Positions 27,209 through 34,817 of a stretch of DNA of 64,000 nt are shown here, in pieces. Position 1 is the first letter of the stretch. Each line of letters opens with the position of its first letter. Under the pieces are notes generated by a model. That model was not told where the DNA came from and ran no database searches. It saw only the letters and a list, made by a program, of their open reading frames with translations. A program made the translations under genes and the position numbers. Origin of the DNA: an uncultured Nocardioides sp. (lineage in GTDB: Bacteria > Actinomycetota > Actinomycetes > Propionibacteriales > Nocardioidaceae); the NCBI RefSeq assembly GCF_947489365.1, contig NZ_CANLDB010000001.1:186001-250000 (forward strand), given 5' to 3'.

Positions 27209-27985
27209 ATGGACCTCCACGGAACGAGCGCCCTGGTCACCGGTGGCGCGTCGGGCATCGGCGCGGCCGTCGTACGACGCCTCGCCGGGCTCGGTGCCCA
27301 CGTCGTCGTCGCCGACCTCAAGGAGGACGACGGCTCCGCGCTGGCCGCCGAGGTGGGCGGCACGTTCGCCCGCACCGACGTCACCGACTCGGCCACGATC
27401 CAGGCCGCCGTCGAGACGGCCCTCGAGCACGGCCCGATGCGCACCGCGGTCAACTCCGCGGGCATCGGCTGGGCCCAGCGCACCGTCGGTCGCGACGGGA
27501 GCTTCGAGTCCGCCGCCGACATCGACGCCTTCCAGCGGATCATCCGCATCAACCTCGTCGGCGTCTTCGACGCGACCCGCCTCGCCGCCACGGGCATCAG
27601 CCGCAGCGAGCCCCTCGTGGACGGCGCCCGCGGCGCCATCGTGAACGTCGCCAGCGTCGCGGCCTTCGACGGCCAGATCGGCCAGGCGGCGTACAGCGCC
27701 TCCAAGGGCGGCATCGTCGGCATGACCCTGCCGCTGGCCCGCGACCTCGCCGCCTCCGGGATCCGCCTCAACACCGTCGCGCCCGGCCTGATCGACACCC
27801 CGCTCTACGGCCAGGGCCCCGACGCCGAGGCGTTCAAGGACAAGCTCGGCCAGAGCGTGCTGTTCCCCAAGCGCCTCGGCTACCCCGACGAGCTCGCCCG
27901 CATGGTCGTCGAGTGCCTGCTCAACCCCTACGCGAACGGGGAGACGATCCGCCTCGACGGCGGCATCCGCATGCCCCCCAAGTAG
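27209..27985 (+). CDS. SDR oxidoreductase, 3-hydroxyacyl-CoA dehydrogenase-like
   Basis: The 258-residue short-chain dehydrogenase has the cofactor loop TGGASGIG and Asp after beta-2 (VVADLKEDDG), so NAD is preferred. NSAGIG and catalytic Tyr/Lys in YSASKGG follow. Overall it resembles type-2 3-hydroxyacyl-CoA dehydrogenases (HSD17B10 group) of fatty-acid or branched amino acid degradation. A TAGGAT box (27195-27200) ends 8 nt before the ATG. Confidence 0.88.
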   Translation: MDLHGTSALVTGGASGIGAAVVRRLAGLGAHVVVADLKEDDGSALAAEVGGTFARTDVTDSATIQAAVETALEHGPMRTAVNSAGIGWAQRTVGRDGSFESAADIDAFQRIIRINLVGVFDATRLAATGISRSEPLVDGARGAIVNVASVAAFDGQIGQAAYSASKGGIVGMTLPLARDLAASGIRLNTVAPGLIDTPLYGQGPDAEAFKDKLGQSVLFPKRLGYPDELARMVVECLLNPYANGETIRLDGGIRMPPK

Positions 27986-27986
27986 T

Positions 27987-28107
27987 CGAGTCGGCACGTC
28001 TGCGCAGCTGTACGGGCTCGAGTCGGCACGTCTGCGCAGCTGGGCCGTCGACACGTGCGCAGACGTGCCGACTCGGCCCTCGGTACGTGCGCGGACGTGC
28101 CGACTCG
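27987..28107. repeat. four-copy inverted repeat cluster (2 direct + 2 inverted)
   Basis: The unit CGAGTCGGCACGTCTGCGCA occurs at 27987 and 28019 (plus strand) and as its reverse complement at 28054-28075 and 28086-28107 (last with one change). The cluster sits exactly between convergent genes ending at 27985 and 28110, so it can form strong hairpins and probably terminates both. Confidence 0.75.
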
Positions 28108-28109
28108 GG

Positions 28110-28529
28110 CTACAGGAGCTCGCGGTCGCGCTGGCAGGCGTTGCTGTCGTCCGGGCCGCCGAGGCAGTCCTCGGGCAGCACGTGGTGCAGGGCCAGGACG
28201 AGCAGCGGCGGGGTCGCCGCCAGCGCGAGGAGGCCCCAGGCGCCGGCGTGGGGCAGGCGCCGCTGCAGGAGACCGACGAGGAGCGCGGCCACCAGGACGG
28301 CGACGACCACCAGCACCGTGAGGGCGCCCAGGAACGACGGGACGCTGTCCAGCGTCCCGCACAGCACCGCGCTGTACGGCGACCCGGGGGCGGCGGTCTC
28401 GCCCTCGTCGTCGTACGACGGGCACTCGGGCCCGACGGTGCCGGTGAGCACCGCGAGGGCCATGGCCAGGCCGACCGCCACCGCCACCGAGCCCGCGACC
28501 AGCCAGCCGAGCGCTCGCACCGTCCTCAC
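28110..28529 (-). CDS. membrane protein of unknown function
   Basis: About 139 residues with four predicted membrane segments. An extracytoplasmic loop between the first two contains paired cysteines (PECPSYDDE and LCGTLDS), and the C-terminus also has two (EDCLGG and NACQRD). The start is uncertain: GTG 28529 and GTG 28520 are both possible, and the first GTG itself contains a GAGGAC ribosome binding sequence for the second. Confidence 0.65.
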   Translation of the reverse strand: MRTVRALGWLVAGSVAVAVGLAMALAVLTGTVGPECPSYDDEGETAAPGSPYSAVLCGTLDSVPSFLGALTVLVVVAVLVAALLVGLLQRRLPHAGAWGLLALAATPPLLVLALHHVLPEDCLGGPDDSNACQRDRELL

Positions 28530-28605
28530 CCGCCCAGGCTGCCACGTTGCGCCCACGGCAAACGCGGGTGCGCACGACGGCGGGCCGCCGTACTCTGGAC
28601 AGCAC

Positions 28606-30096
28606 ATGACTCATGCACACGACACCACCCCCGAGACCTCGCCCGCCGAGGACTTCACCCTGAGCGCCGAGCTCGCCGAGACCGAGGACTGGGTCGACGA
28701 CCGCAGCCGGGACCGGGCCGACGACCGCGACCTCACCACCGGCGAGGCCGACCTGGCCGACCGGCAGTCGCTGCGCCGCATCACCTCGCTGCGCACCGAG
28801 CTCGAGGACATCACCGAGGTCGAGTACCGCCAGCTCCGCCTGGAGCGTGTCGTGCTCGTCGGGGTGTGGACCGAGGGCACCCAGACCGACGCGGACAACT
28901 CGATGACCGAGCTCGCCGCGCTCGCCGAGACCGCCGGCTCCGAGGTCCTCGACGCGATGACGCAGCGCCGTGGCAAGCCCGACCCCTCGACGTACATCGG
29001 CTCCGGCAAGGTCGCCGAGCTGACCGAGGTCGTCCGCGCCACGGGCGCCGACACCGTCATCTGCGACGGCGACCTCGCGCCGTCCCAGCTGAGGAACCTC
29101 GAGGACAAGACGGGCGTCAAGGTCGTCGACCGCACCGCCCTGATCCTCGACATCTTCGCCCAGCACGCGAAGTCCAAGGAGGGCAAGGCCCAGGTCGAGC
29201 TGGCGCAGCTGCAGTACATGACGCAGCGCCTCCGCGGCTGGGGAGGCAACCTGTCCCGCCAGGCCGGTGGCCGCGCCGCGGGCGGTGAGGGCATCGGTGG
29301 TCGTGGCCCCGGTGAGACGAAGATCGAGACCGACCGACGCCGGATCAGCGCCCGCATCGCCAAGCTGCGCCGCGAGCTGAAGGAGCTGGAGGGCACCCGT
29401 GAGGTCAAGCGCGCCGACCGCAAGCGCCACCAGGTCCCGAGCGTGGTCATCGCGGGCTACACGAACGCCGGCAAGTCCAGCCTCATCAACCGGCTGACCG
29501 AGGCGGGCCTGCTCGTCGAGGACGCGCTGTTCGCGACCCTGGACGCCACCACCCGTCGGACGACGACCGCGGATGGCCGCGAGTACACGATGTCCGACAC
29601 CGTCGGCTTCGTCCGCCACCTGCCCCACCAGCTGGTCGAGGCCTTCCGCTCCACGCTCGAGGAGGTCGCGGACGCCGACCTCGTGCTGCACGTCGTGGAC
29701 GGCTCCCACCCGGACCCGGAGGGCCAGATCGCGGCGGTGCGAGCGGTGTTCGCCGACGTCGACGCGACCGGCGTGCCGGAGATCGTCGTCGTCAACAAGG
29801 CCGACGCGGCCGACCCGATGGTCATCGCGCGGCTGCGCCAGCGCGAGCCCGGCTGCCTCGTGGTGTCCGCGCGGACGGGCGAGGGCATCGAGGAGGCGCG
29901 ACGCGTCGTCGAGGGCGAGCTGCCCCGGCCCGCGGTCGCCTTCACGGCGCTCCTGCCCTACGACCGCGGCGACCTGGTCGACCGGCTCCACCGTTTCGGC
30001 GAGATCGACTCGATGGAGCACACCGCCGACGGCACCCGCCTGGTCGGTCGCGCCGAGCCGGCGCTGGCCGACGAGCTGGCGGCGTACGCCGTCTGA
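28606..30096 (+). CDS. hflX: ribosome-associated GTPase HflX
   Basis: The 496-residue protein has the HflX N-terminal domain (GKPDPSTYIGSGKVAEL), the Gly-rich linker (RGPGETKIETDRRRI) and a GTPase domain. The GTPase motifs are GYTNAGKSS near 284, DTVGF and NKAD. HflX splits stalled or stressed ribosomes. A TACTCT box lies 9 nt before the ATG. It has a charged N-terminal extension of about 60 residues relative to short HflX proteins. Confidence 0.94.
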   Translation: MTHAHDTTPETSPAEDFTLSAELAETEDWVDDRSRDRADDRDLTTGEADLADRQSLRRITSLRTELEDITEVEYRQLRLERVVLVGVWTEGTQTDADNSMTELAALAETAGSEVLDAMTQRRGKPDPSTYIGSGKVAELTEVVRATGADTVICDGDLAPSQLRNLEDKTGVKVVDRTALILDIFAQHAKSKEGKAQVELAQLQYMTQRLRGWGGNLSRQAGGRAAGGEGIGGRGPGETKIETDRRRISARIAKLRRELKELEGTREVKRADRKRHQVPSVVIAGYTNAGKSSLINRLTEAGLLVEDALFATLDATTRRTTTADGREYTMSDTVGFVRHLPHQLVEAFRSTLEEVADADLVLHVVDGSHPDPEGQIAAVRAVFADVDATGVPEIVVVNKADAADPMVIARLRQREPGCLVVSARTGEGIEEARRVVEGELPRPAVAFTALLPYDRGDLVDRLHRFGEIDSMEHTADGTRLVGRAEPALADELAAYAV

Positions 30097-30152
30097 GCTC
30101 GACGGCTCCTGACGGCTCCTGACGTCACCCGACGTCCCCCGGCGAGTGCGAC

Positions 30153-31343
30153 TCAGGCCGCGTGGGCCCCTCGCGGGCGTGTCCCGGCCCGCAGCACGGC
30201 GCGCACGGCGAGGCCGACCAGCAGGGCCCAGAACGCCGAGCCGACGCCGAGGACGCTGACGCCGGACGCCGCCACGACCAGGCAGGCGACCGCCGGGACC
30301 TGGTCGGACGGCTCCGCGAGCGCCTCCCGCAGGGACGCGGCCAGCGTGCCGAGCAGCGCCAGACCGGCGGCGGACTGGACGACGCCCGCCGGCGCCGCCG
30401 ACACCAGCGTGGTCAGGGCGCCGCACCCCGCGGCGATGACGAGGTACGTCGCCGCCGCGCCCACCCCGGCCGGCCAGCGGCGGGCCGGGTCGGGCCCCGC
30501 CTCGGGCCCGGCGGTGAGGGCGGCCGTGATCGCGGCGAGGTTGACGGCGTGCCCGCCGAAGGGGGCCGCCACGAGGGTGCCGAGCCCGGTGACCGTCATC
30601 GACTCCCGCCACGGCACGCGGTAGCCGAGGCCCGCCATCACGGCGACACCGGGCACGTTCTGCGACGCCATCGTGACGACGTACAGCGGAAGCGCGACGC
30701 CGAGCAGGGCGCCGACGCTCCACGAGGGCGCCGTGAGCGTGAGGGACGGGACGAGGTCCGCGGCCCGGACGCCGTCCGAGGCGGTGGCCACGACGACCCC
30801 GAGCGCGACCGCCAGGGCCCCCGGCACCGCCCAGCGGGGCGCGAGGCGGAGCAGGACCAGCCACGTCACGACCACCGGCGCGACGACGGCGGGGGAGTCG
30901 GCGAGCGCGAGGACGGGCTCGACGCACAGCGGCAGCAGGACGCCCGCGAGCATCGCCCGGGCCAGCGGGACGGGGATGGCCGCGACCAGGTCCCCGAGCC
31001 GCGGCACGAGCCCGGTGAGGACGACGAGCGCACCGACGACCAGGAACGCCCCGACGGCGGCCGGCCACCCGCCCGCGACCGCGCCGGTCGTCACCAGCAG
31101 GGCCGCGCCGGGGGTCGACCAGGCGAGCGAGAGCGGGGTGCGGTGACGCAGGCAGAGCCAGAGCATCCCGATCGCCTGCGCGACGCAGAGCGCGACGAGA
31201 CCGGACGCGGCCTGTCGCGGGGTGGCGCCGACGGCAGTGAGGCCGGCCAGCACGACCACGAAGGAGCTCGAGAACCCGACGACGGCGGCGACCACGCCGG
31301 CGGCCAGCGGCGTGCCCAGCGGCGTGCCCGTCGGTGTGCCCAT
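30153..31343 (-). CDS. benE: BenE-family (benzoate/H+ symporter-like) transporter
   Basis: The 396-residue protein has about 12 hydrophobic segments and BenE features such as VVGFSSSFVVVLAGLTAVGA at the start, TPGAALL and PFGGHAVNLAAITAAL. BenE proteins are thought to import benzoate; the true substrate here is untested. It is divergent from the XRE-cupin regulator, with twin operators between them. Confidence 0.87.
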   Translation of the reverse strand: MGTPTGTPLGTPLAAGVVAAVVGFSSSFVVVLAGLTAVGATPRQAASGLVALCVAQAIGMLWLCLRHRTPLSLAWSTPGAALLVTTGAVAGGWPAAVGAFLVVGALVVLTGLVPRLGDLVAAIPVPLARAMLAGVLLPLCVEPVLALADSPAVVAPVVVTWLVLLRLAPRWAVPGALAVALGVVVATASDGVRAADLVPSLTLTAPSWSVGALLGVALPLYVVTMASQNVPGVAVMAGLGYRVPWRESMTVTGLGTLVAAPFGGHAVNLAAITAALTAGPEAGPDPARRWPAGVGAAATYLVIAAGCGALTTLVSAAPAGVVQSAAGLALLGTLAASLREALAEPSDQVPAVACLVVAASGVSVLGVGSAFWALLVGLAVRAVLRAGTRPRGAHAA

Positions 31344-31361
31344 CGCTACCCTTCCCCTGGC

Positions 31362-31393
31362 GTTCGGTGCACCGAACGTTCCGTTTGCGGAAC
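31362..31393. promoter_or_regulatory. twin operator between benE-like and XRE-cupin genes
   Basis: Two abutting 16-bp inverted repeats share the form GTTCnG-N4-CnGAAC: GTTCGGTGCACCGAAC (31362-31377) and GTTCCGTTTGCGGAAC (31378-31393). They sit in the 69-bp divergent promoter region and are the likely binding sites of the XRE regulator. Confidence 0.75.
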
Positions 31394-31412
31394 AGGCTAG
31401 GGGAGGACGGCG

Positions 31413-31943
31413 ATGACCACCACCGGGGGACCGACCGGCGCCCGGATCCGCGCCGTCCGGACGGAGCGCGGGTTCTCGCTCAGCGCGCTGGCCGCCGCGG
31501 CGGGCGTCGGCAAGGCGACCCTGTCCGAGCTGGAGGCCGGACGGCGCAACCCGACCCTCGACACCCTCTACGCCCTGGCCGGGCCGCTCGGGGTCCCGCT
31601 GGCCGCCCTGGTGGAGGAGGGCATCGACGAGGTCGCGGACGAGGCGCTGACGTCGGTGCGGCTCCACGTGTCGACCGAGGCGCACCGCACCACGGAGGTC
31701 TACCTGGTGCGGGTGCGGCCCGGCGCGACCCGGCGCTCCCCGGCCCACGCGCGCGGCGCCACGGAGCAGCTCGTCGTCCTCGCCGGGGCCGGCGAGCTGG
31801 AGGCCGAGGGTCGGACCGTGGTCCTGTCGCCCGGCGTCCACCACGCCTGGGCGGCGGACCTCGACCACGCCTACCGGTGCACCTCGACCGACGAGCTCGT
31901 GGCGGTCGACGTGATCGTCACCCCGATCGAGCCCGGACCGTGA
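31413..31943 (+). CDS. XRE-family regulator with C-terminal cupin domain
   Basis: The 176-residue protein has an N-terminal HTH (about 10-65, FSLSALAAAAGVGKATLSEL) and a cupin (about 85-170, TEQLVVLAGAGELEAEG and LSPGVHHAW). Such regulators sense small molecules through the cupin. Divergence from the BenE-like transporter and the paired operators indicate that it controls that gene and itself. A GGGGAGGAC ribosome binding site precedes the ATG. Confidence 0.88.
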   Translation: MTTTGGPTGARIRAVRTERGFSLSALAAAAGVGKATLSELEAGRRNPTLDTLYALAGPLGVPLAALVEEGIDEVADEALTSVRLHVSTEAHRTTEVYLVRVRPGATRRSPAHARGATEQLVVLAGAGELEAEGRTVVLSPGVHHAWAADLDHAYRCTSTDELVAVDVIVTPIEPGP

Positions 31944-32032
31944 CCTCGGTGCCCGACCTGCCACCGGGGAACCCCAGGTAGCCTTCACCCGTTTGTTGCT
32001 ACGGCAGTCCCGGGAAAGTCGTCGAAGATCGG

Positions 32033-34342
32033 TTGGTCCCCTTGTCGCGCGGAGTCCTCGTCCGTCTCGTGCTCGTGCTCGGCCTCCTGGCCGGCTGCGC
32101 GGCCATCGCCCTCAACGTCTCGCCCCGCCTGGGGCTGGACCTGAGGGGCGGGACCCAGATCGCGATCCAGGTCCTCCCCGACGAGAACGGCGACGAGCCG
32201 TCGACCGAGGACGTCGACCAGGTCGTCGAGGTGCTCCGCGGGCGTGTCGACAGCCTCGGCGTCTCCGAGCCCACGCTGCTGCGCCAGGGGTCCGACCAGA
32301 TCCTGGTCGAGCTGCCCGACGTGCAGGACCCGGAGGAGGCGCAGGCCGTCCTGGGCCAGCAGGCGCAGCTGTCGATCCACGAGGTCGTCGGCGCCGCGCA
32401 GGGTCCGAACGCCGAGCCCACCGAGGAGGGCAACGAGGTCCTCCCCTCGGACTCCGGCGACGTGCTCGAGATCGGCCCCACGGTCATCCGGGGCACCGAG
32501 ATCGACGGCTCGGAGGCCGTGAACGACCCCACCCAGGGTGGCGGCTGGGTCGTCAGCGTCGACTTCACCGGCGAGGGCGGCGCGACGTGGCAGGACATCA
32601 CGGCCGCCGCGGCCTGCGAGGACGGCGTCCAGCGCCCGCAGACCGACCCGAAGCGCCGCGTCGCGATCGTGCTCGACGACCGCATCATCTCCTCGCCGCC
32701 CATGGCCTCCCAGGTGACCTGCGCCGGCATCGGCGGCAACGCCACCCAGATCACCGGCGACTTCACCTTCGAGGAGGCCGACAACCTCGCCGTCCTCATC
32801 GAGGGCGGCTCGCTGCCGTTCCCCGTCGAGGTGGCCTCGACCCAGGTCACGGGGCCCACGCTGGGCGCCGACGCCATCCAGCAGTCCGCGCTGGCCGCGA
32901 TCATCGGCCTCGCCCTGACCGCCCTGTTCATCGGCGCGGTCTACCGCCTCGTCGGCTTCCTCGCGACGCTGGCGCTGACGTCGTACGCGCTGATCTCCTA
33001 CGCGATCCTCGTCGCCCTCGGCTCGACCCTGACGCTGCCCGGTCTCGCCGGGTTCGTGCTCGCGATCGGCATGGCGATCGACGCGAACGTGCTGGTCTTC
33101 GAGAGAGCGAGGGAGGAGTACCGGGACAACCCCGCCGCGGGGATGCGCCGCGCCCTCTCGATCGGGTTCAACAAGGCCTGGTCGGCCATCATCGACTCCA
33201 ACCTGACGACCCTGATCGCCGCGGGACTGCTGTTCTTCCTCGCCGCCGGGCCGGTCCGGGGCTTCGGCGTCACGCTCTCGATCGGCGTCGTCGCGTCGAT
33301 GGTGTCGGCCCTCATCATCGCCCGCGTGCTCACCGAGGTCGGCGTCTCGCTGCCGTTCGTGCGCAAGCGCCCGAAGATCACCGGCCTGAGCGACGTCGGC
33401 CGGGTGCGCACCTGGCTGATGGACAAGAACTTCCAGATCATGGACCGCACGAGGATCTGGCTGTCAGTCGCCGCGGCCCTCGTCGTCGTCGCGCTGGCGG
33501 GCATCGGGACCCAGGGGCTGAACCTGGGCGTCGAGTTCACCGGCGGCCGGACCATCGAGTACGACACCACCCAGTCGATCGACGCCGACGAGGCCCGCGA
33601 CGCGGTGGCCGACGCGGGCTTCCCCGAGGCCACGGTCCAGCAGGTCCAGCAGGGCAACATCTCGGTCCGCGCCGGGCAGCTCAGCCAGTCCGACGTCGAC
33701 GCGATCAACGACGCGCTCGGCGACGTCGCCGGCGGGTCGCAGATCCTCAACGACTCCGAGATCGGTGCCTCGCTCGGCAACCAGCTGCGCAACCAGGCGC
33801 TCATCGCCTTCGGTCTCGCGTTCCTGGGCCAGCTGATCTACCTGGCGATCCGCTTCAAGTGGACGTTCGGCCTCGCCGCGATCATCGCGATGATGCACGA
33901 CATCATCCTGGTCGTCGGACTGTTCGCCTGGCTCGGGAAGCCGATCGACGGGGTGTTCCTCGCCGCGGCGATGACCATCGTCGGTGTCTCGATCAACGAC
34001 ACCGTGGTCGTCTTCGACCGCATCCGCGAACGCTGGCGCCTCTCGCGGCCCGACGCGACGTTCAAGGAGGAGGCGAACATCGCCTGCCTGGAGACGACGC
34101 CGCGCACGATCAACACCGGCATCGGCATCATGTTCATCCTCGCGGCGTTGACGATCCTCGGCGGCAGCTCGCTGGGTGACTTCTCGCTCGCGCTCCTGGT
34201 CGGTCTGGTCGTCGGCACGTTCTCGTCGGTGTTCGTCGCCACGCCGCTGACGATCTTCTTCAACAAGCGCGCGCCGATGACCCGCACCGCGAAGATCCGC
34301 CGGAAGGAACGCGACCCGCAGGACACCGGCGCCGTCGTCTGA
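32033..34342 (+). CDS. secDF: fused SecD-SecF protein translocase subunit
   Basis: The 769-residue protein joins a SecD half (LGLDLRGGTQI near 35; a periplasmic domain to ~270; six membrane segments with AIGMAIDANVLVFER) to a SecF half (LGVEFTGGRTIEYD near 495; TIVGVSINDTVVVFDR). SecDF uses the proton gradient to help complete Sec export. Actinobacteria usually carry separate secD and secF next to yajC; here the gene is fused and alone, so it may be a second copy. The start is a TTG at 32033 (another TTG at 32042), preceded by GAAGA. Confidence 0.92.
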   Translation: MVPLSRGVLVRLVLVLGLLAGCAAIALNVSPRLGLDLRGGTQIAIQVLPDENGDEPSTEDVDQVVEVLRGRVDSLGVSEPTLLRQGSDQILVELPDVQDPEEAQAVLGQQAQLSIHEVVGAAQGPNAEPTEEGNEVLPSDSGDVLEIGPTVIRGTEIDGSEAVNDPTQGGGWVVSVDFTGEGGATWQDITAAAACEDGVQRPQTDPKRRVAIVLDDRIISSPPMASQVTCAGIGGNATQITGDFTFEEADNLAVLIEGGSLPFPVEVASTQVTGPTLGADAIQQSALAAIIGLALTALFIGAVYRLVGFLATLALTSYALISYAILVALGSTLTLPGLAGFVLAIGMAIDANVLVFERAREEYRDNPAAGMRRALSIGFNKAWSAIIDSNLTTLIAAGLLFFLAAGPVRGFGVTLSIGVVASMVSALIIARVLTEVGVSLPFVRKRPKITGLSDVGRVRTWLMDKNFQIMDRTRIWLSVAAALVVVALAGIGTQGLNLGVEFTGGRTIEYDTTQSIDADEARDAVADAGFPEATVQQVQQGNISVRAGQLSQSDVDAINDALGDVAGGSQILNDSEIGASLGNQLRNQALIAFGLAFLGQLIYLAIRFKWTFGLAAIIAMMHDIILVVGLFAWLGKPIDGVFLAAAMTIVGVSINDTVVVFDRIRERWRLSRPDATFKEEANIACLETTPRTINTGIGIMFILAALTILGGSSLGDFSLALLVGLVVGTFSSVFVATPLTIFFNKRAPMTRTAKIRRKERDPQDTGAVV

Positions 34343-34364
34343 CCCACCGCGGTTCGAGACCTCG

Positions 34365-34775
34365 GCCGGGTCCCGGGATCTCGTGGCTCGGTCGCTGCGC
34401 GACGCTCGCACCTCGATCTCCGGGCGTCCCGGAGGTCGAGGTGTGCCGAGCCCTGGCGTCCGGAGGTCGAGGTGTGCCGAGCCCTGGCGAGGCGCCACGA
34501 GACCCGGTGAGGGCGCTGGGTCGGGTCCCGGGATCTCGTGGCTCGGTCGCTGCGCGACGCTCGCACCTCTATCCGCGGGGGTCCGGAGGTCGAGGTGTGC
34601 CGAGCCCTGGCGAGGCGCCACGAGACCCGGTGAGGGCGCTGGGTCGGGTCCCGGGATCTCGTGGCTCGGTGGCTGCGCGACGCTCGCACCTCGATCTCCG
34701 GGCGTCCCGGTGTGGCGCTGGGTCGGGTTCCGGGCCCTCGCGCGGCGCCCGCGCCTCGATCTCCGGGGTTGTGGA
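34365..34775. repeat. tandem array of type B inverted repeats
   Basis: A 123-bp unit starts at 34459 and again at 34582, nearly identical, with partial units on both sides. Each unit reads GGAGGTCGAGGTGTGCCGAG ... CCACGAGACCCGG ... CCGGGATCTCGTGG ... CACCTCGATCTCC, so outer and inner arms are complementary and each unit can fold into a long hairpin. The array fills the gap between secDF and the helicase gene. Confidence 0.8.
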
Positions 34776-34817
34776 GGGGGACCGAGGTCGGCGCCCGGTG
34801 GTGGCTAGGGTTCTGCG

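Noticed and set aside
27928..31068. Long minus-strand open frame opposite hflX
   Set aside because: Arg/Gly-rich nonsense composition and crossing of several real genes; a shadow of hflX and benE.
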